Assembly (NCBI GenBank): GCA_903820745.1 | Contig: CAIJIT010000162.1 | Location: 1 to 64,000 of the forward strand | Length of the DNA stretch: 64,000 bases | Direction of reading: 5' to 3' | Source: an uncultured Burkholderiales bacterium | GTDB taxonomy: Bacteria > Pseudomonadota > Gammaproteobacteria > Burkholderiales > Burkholderiaceae_C | In this document: one piece after another, positions 63,421 through 64,000 of the stretch | How positions within the stretch are numbered: position 1 is the stretch's first letter | How the letters are laid out: each line of letters opens with the position of its first letter | Notes under the pieces: generated by a model | Database searches by the model: none | Told to the model about the DNA's origin: nothing | What the model saw: only the letters and a program-made list of their open reading frames with translations | Program-made: the position numbers and the translations under genes

Positions 63421-64000
63421 ATGGCGACAAAAAAGAACCCGGGCGGCAATGTGACCGAAATGCCTGCGGCAACAGGGGATCAGTACCTGAAGGCGCAAGA
63501 AGTCGCTGACTTGCTGCGGATCAAGCTGCAGACGCTCTATGTCTATGTCAGTCGCGGACTGGTGCGGCGCATCCGCAGCGACCAGCATCGCGGCTTCCTG
63601 TACCTGCGCGAGGATGTCGAAAGCCTCGGCAAACGCGGACGCTCGAAAATTGCCGGCAGTGCTGCGAAGTCTGGCGCGCCTTTCTGGTCGCAACCGGTGG
63701 TGCGGACATCGATCACCGAGATCAAGCCGGACGGTCCATGCTACCGGGGCCTTGCCGCAGTTGATCTGGCCAATAGCGGCGAAAAGTTCGAAAACGTCGC
63801 CGAAATGATCTGGACCGGCTGGCTCAGTGAAGACCCGCTGTTGTGGGGGGTAGCGCAGCCAGGCAAATTGCAAGTCGCGGTGCTGCAAGCGCTGCAGCAG
63901 GAGGCCAGGCTGGCAAGGGTCGACCCGATCCGCAAGTTCTCGATGCTGGTCGCCTCCTTGGCTGCTTCAGAGGCAGGCAGCGACGACATCCGCGAAGGCA
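63421..64000 (+). CDS. Citrate synthase-like protein with N-terminal HTH (excisionase/MerR-type) domain; 3' truncated by the window end
   Basis: Manual translation MATKKNPGGNVTEMPAATGDQYLKAQEVADLLRIKLQTLYVYVSRGLVRRIRSDQHRGFLYLREDVESLGKRG...PCYRGLAAVDLANSGEKFENVAEMIWTGWL; open to the window end. Confidence 0.78.
   Translation, partial: MATKKNPGGNVTEMPAATGDQYLKAQEVADLLRIKLQTLYVYVSRGLVRRIRSDQHRGFLYLREDVESLGKRGRSKIAGSAAKSGAPFWSQPVVRTSITEIKPDGPCYRGLAAVDLANSGEKFENVAEMIWTGWLSEDPLLWGVAQPGKLQVAVLQALQQEARLARVDPIRKFSMLVASLAASEAGSDDIREG

Overview
GC-rich, densely coded bacterial chromosome segment. Gene families and synteny (secA-dciA, sspAB-petABC, argJ, imuAB-dnaE2) suggest a betaproteobacterium (Burkholderiales-like; inference). 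From left to right: an IS200/IS605 TnpA C-terminal remnant abutting ureB-ureC-ureE-ureF with no ureG after ureF; argJ; a PEP-CTERM protein; secA/dciA; an apparently AT-richer accessory catabolic block at about 9.1-20.2 kb (CaiB/BaiF CoA-transferase, nitronate monooxygenase, GST, two SDRs, a Liv-type ABC transporter, MarR regulator, HCCA-isomerase-like protein); tRNA-Thr(UGU); sspB/sspA; petABC (cytochrome bc1); mscL; a Bug-family binding protein; an aromatic-acid-type acyl-CoA ligase/Liv transporter cassette with a divergent Crp/Fnr regulator; a LexA-box-preceded imuA-imuB-dnaE2 mutasome; SulP; DUF47-PiT-DUF47; cysK; a pyrC-NYN-protease-FHA gene train; gltIJKL; a LysR regulator; and an 8-gene operon at 55.2-63.3 kb (ACMSD-type amidohydrolase, DszB-like protein, gamma-glutamyltranspeptidase, SsuABC-like transporter, gentisate-dioxygenase-type cupin, RidA) divergent from an HTH-citrate-synthase-like gene. 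The strongest candidate for an undescribed system is this last operon: its DszB-like protein appears to keep the Cys/His/Arg catalytic residues of the desulfinase DszB. All family calls are from reading translations and recall; no database search was run.
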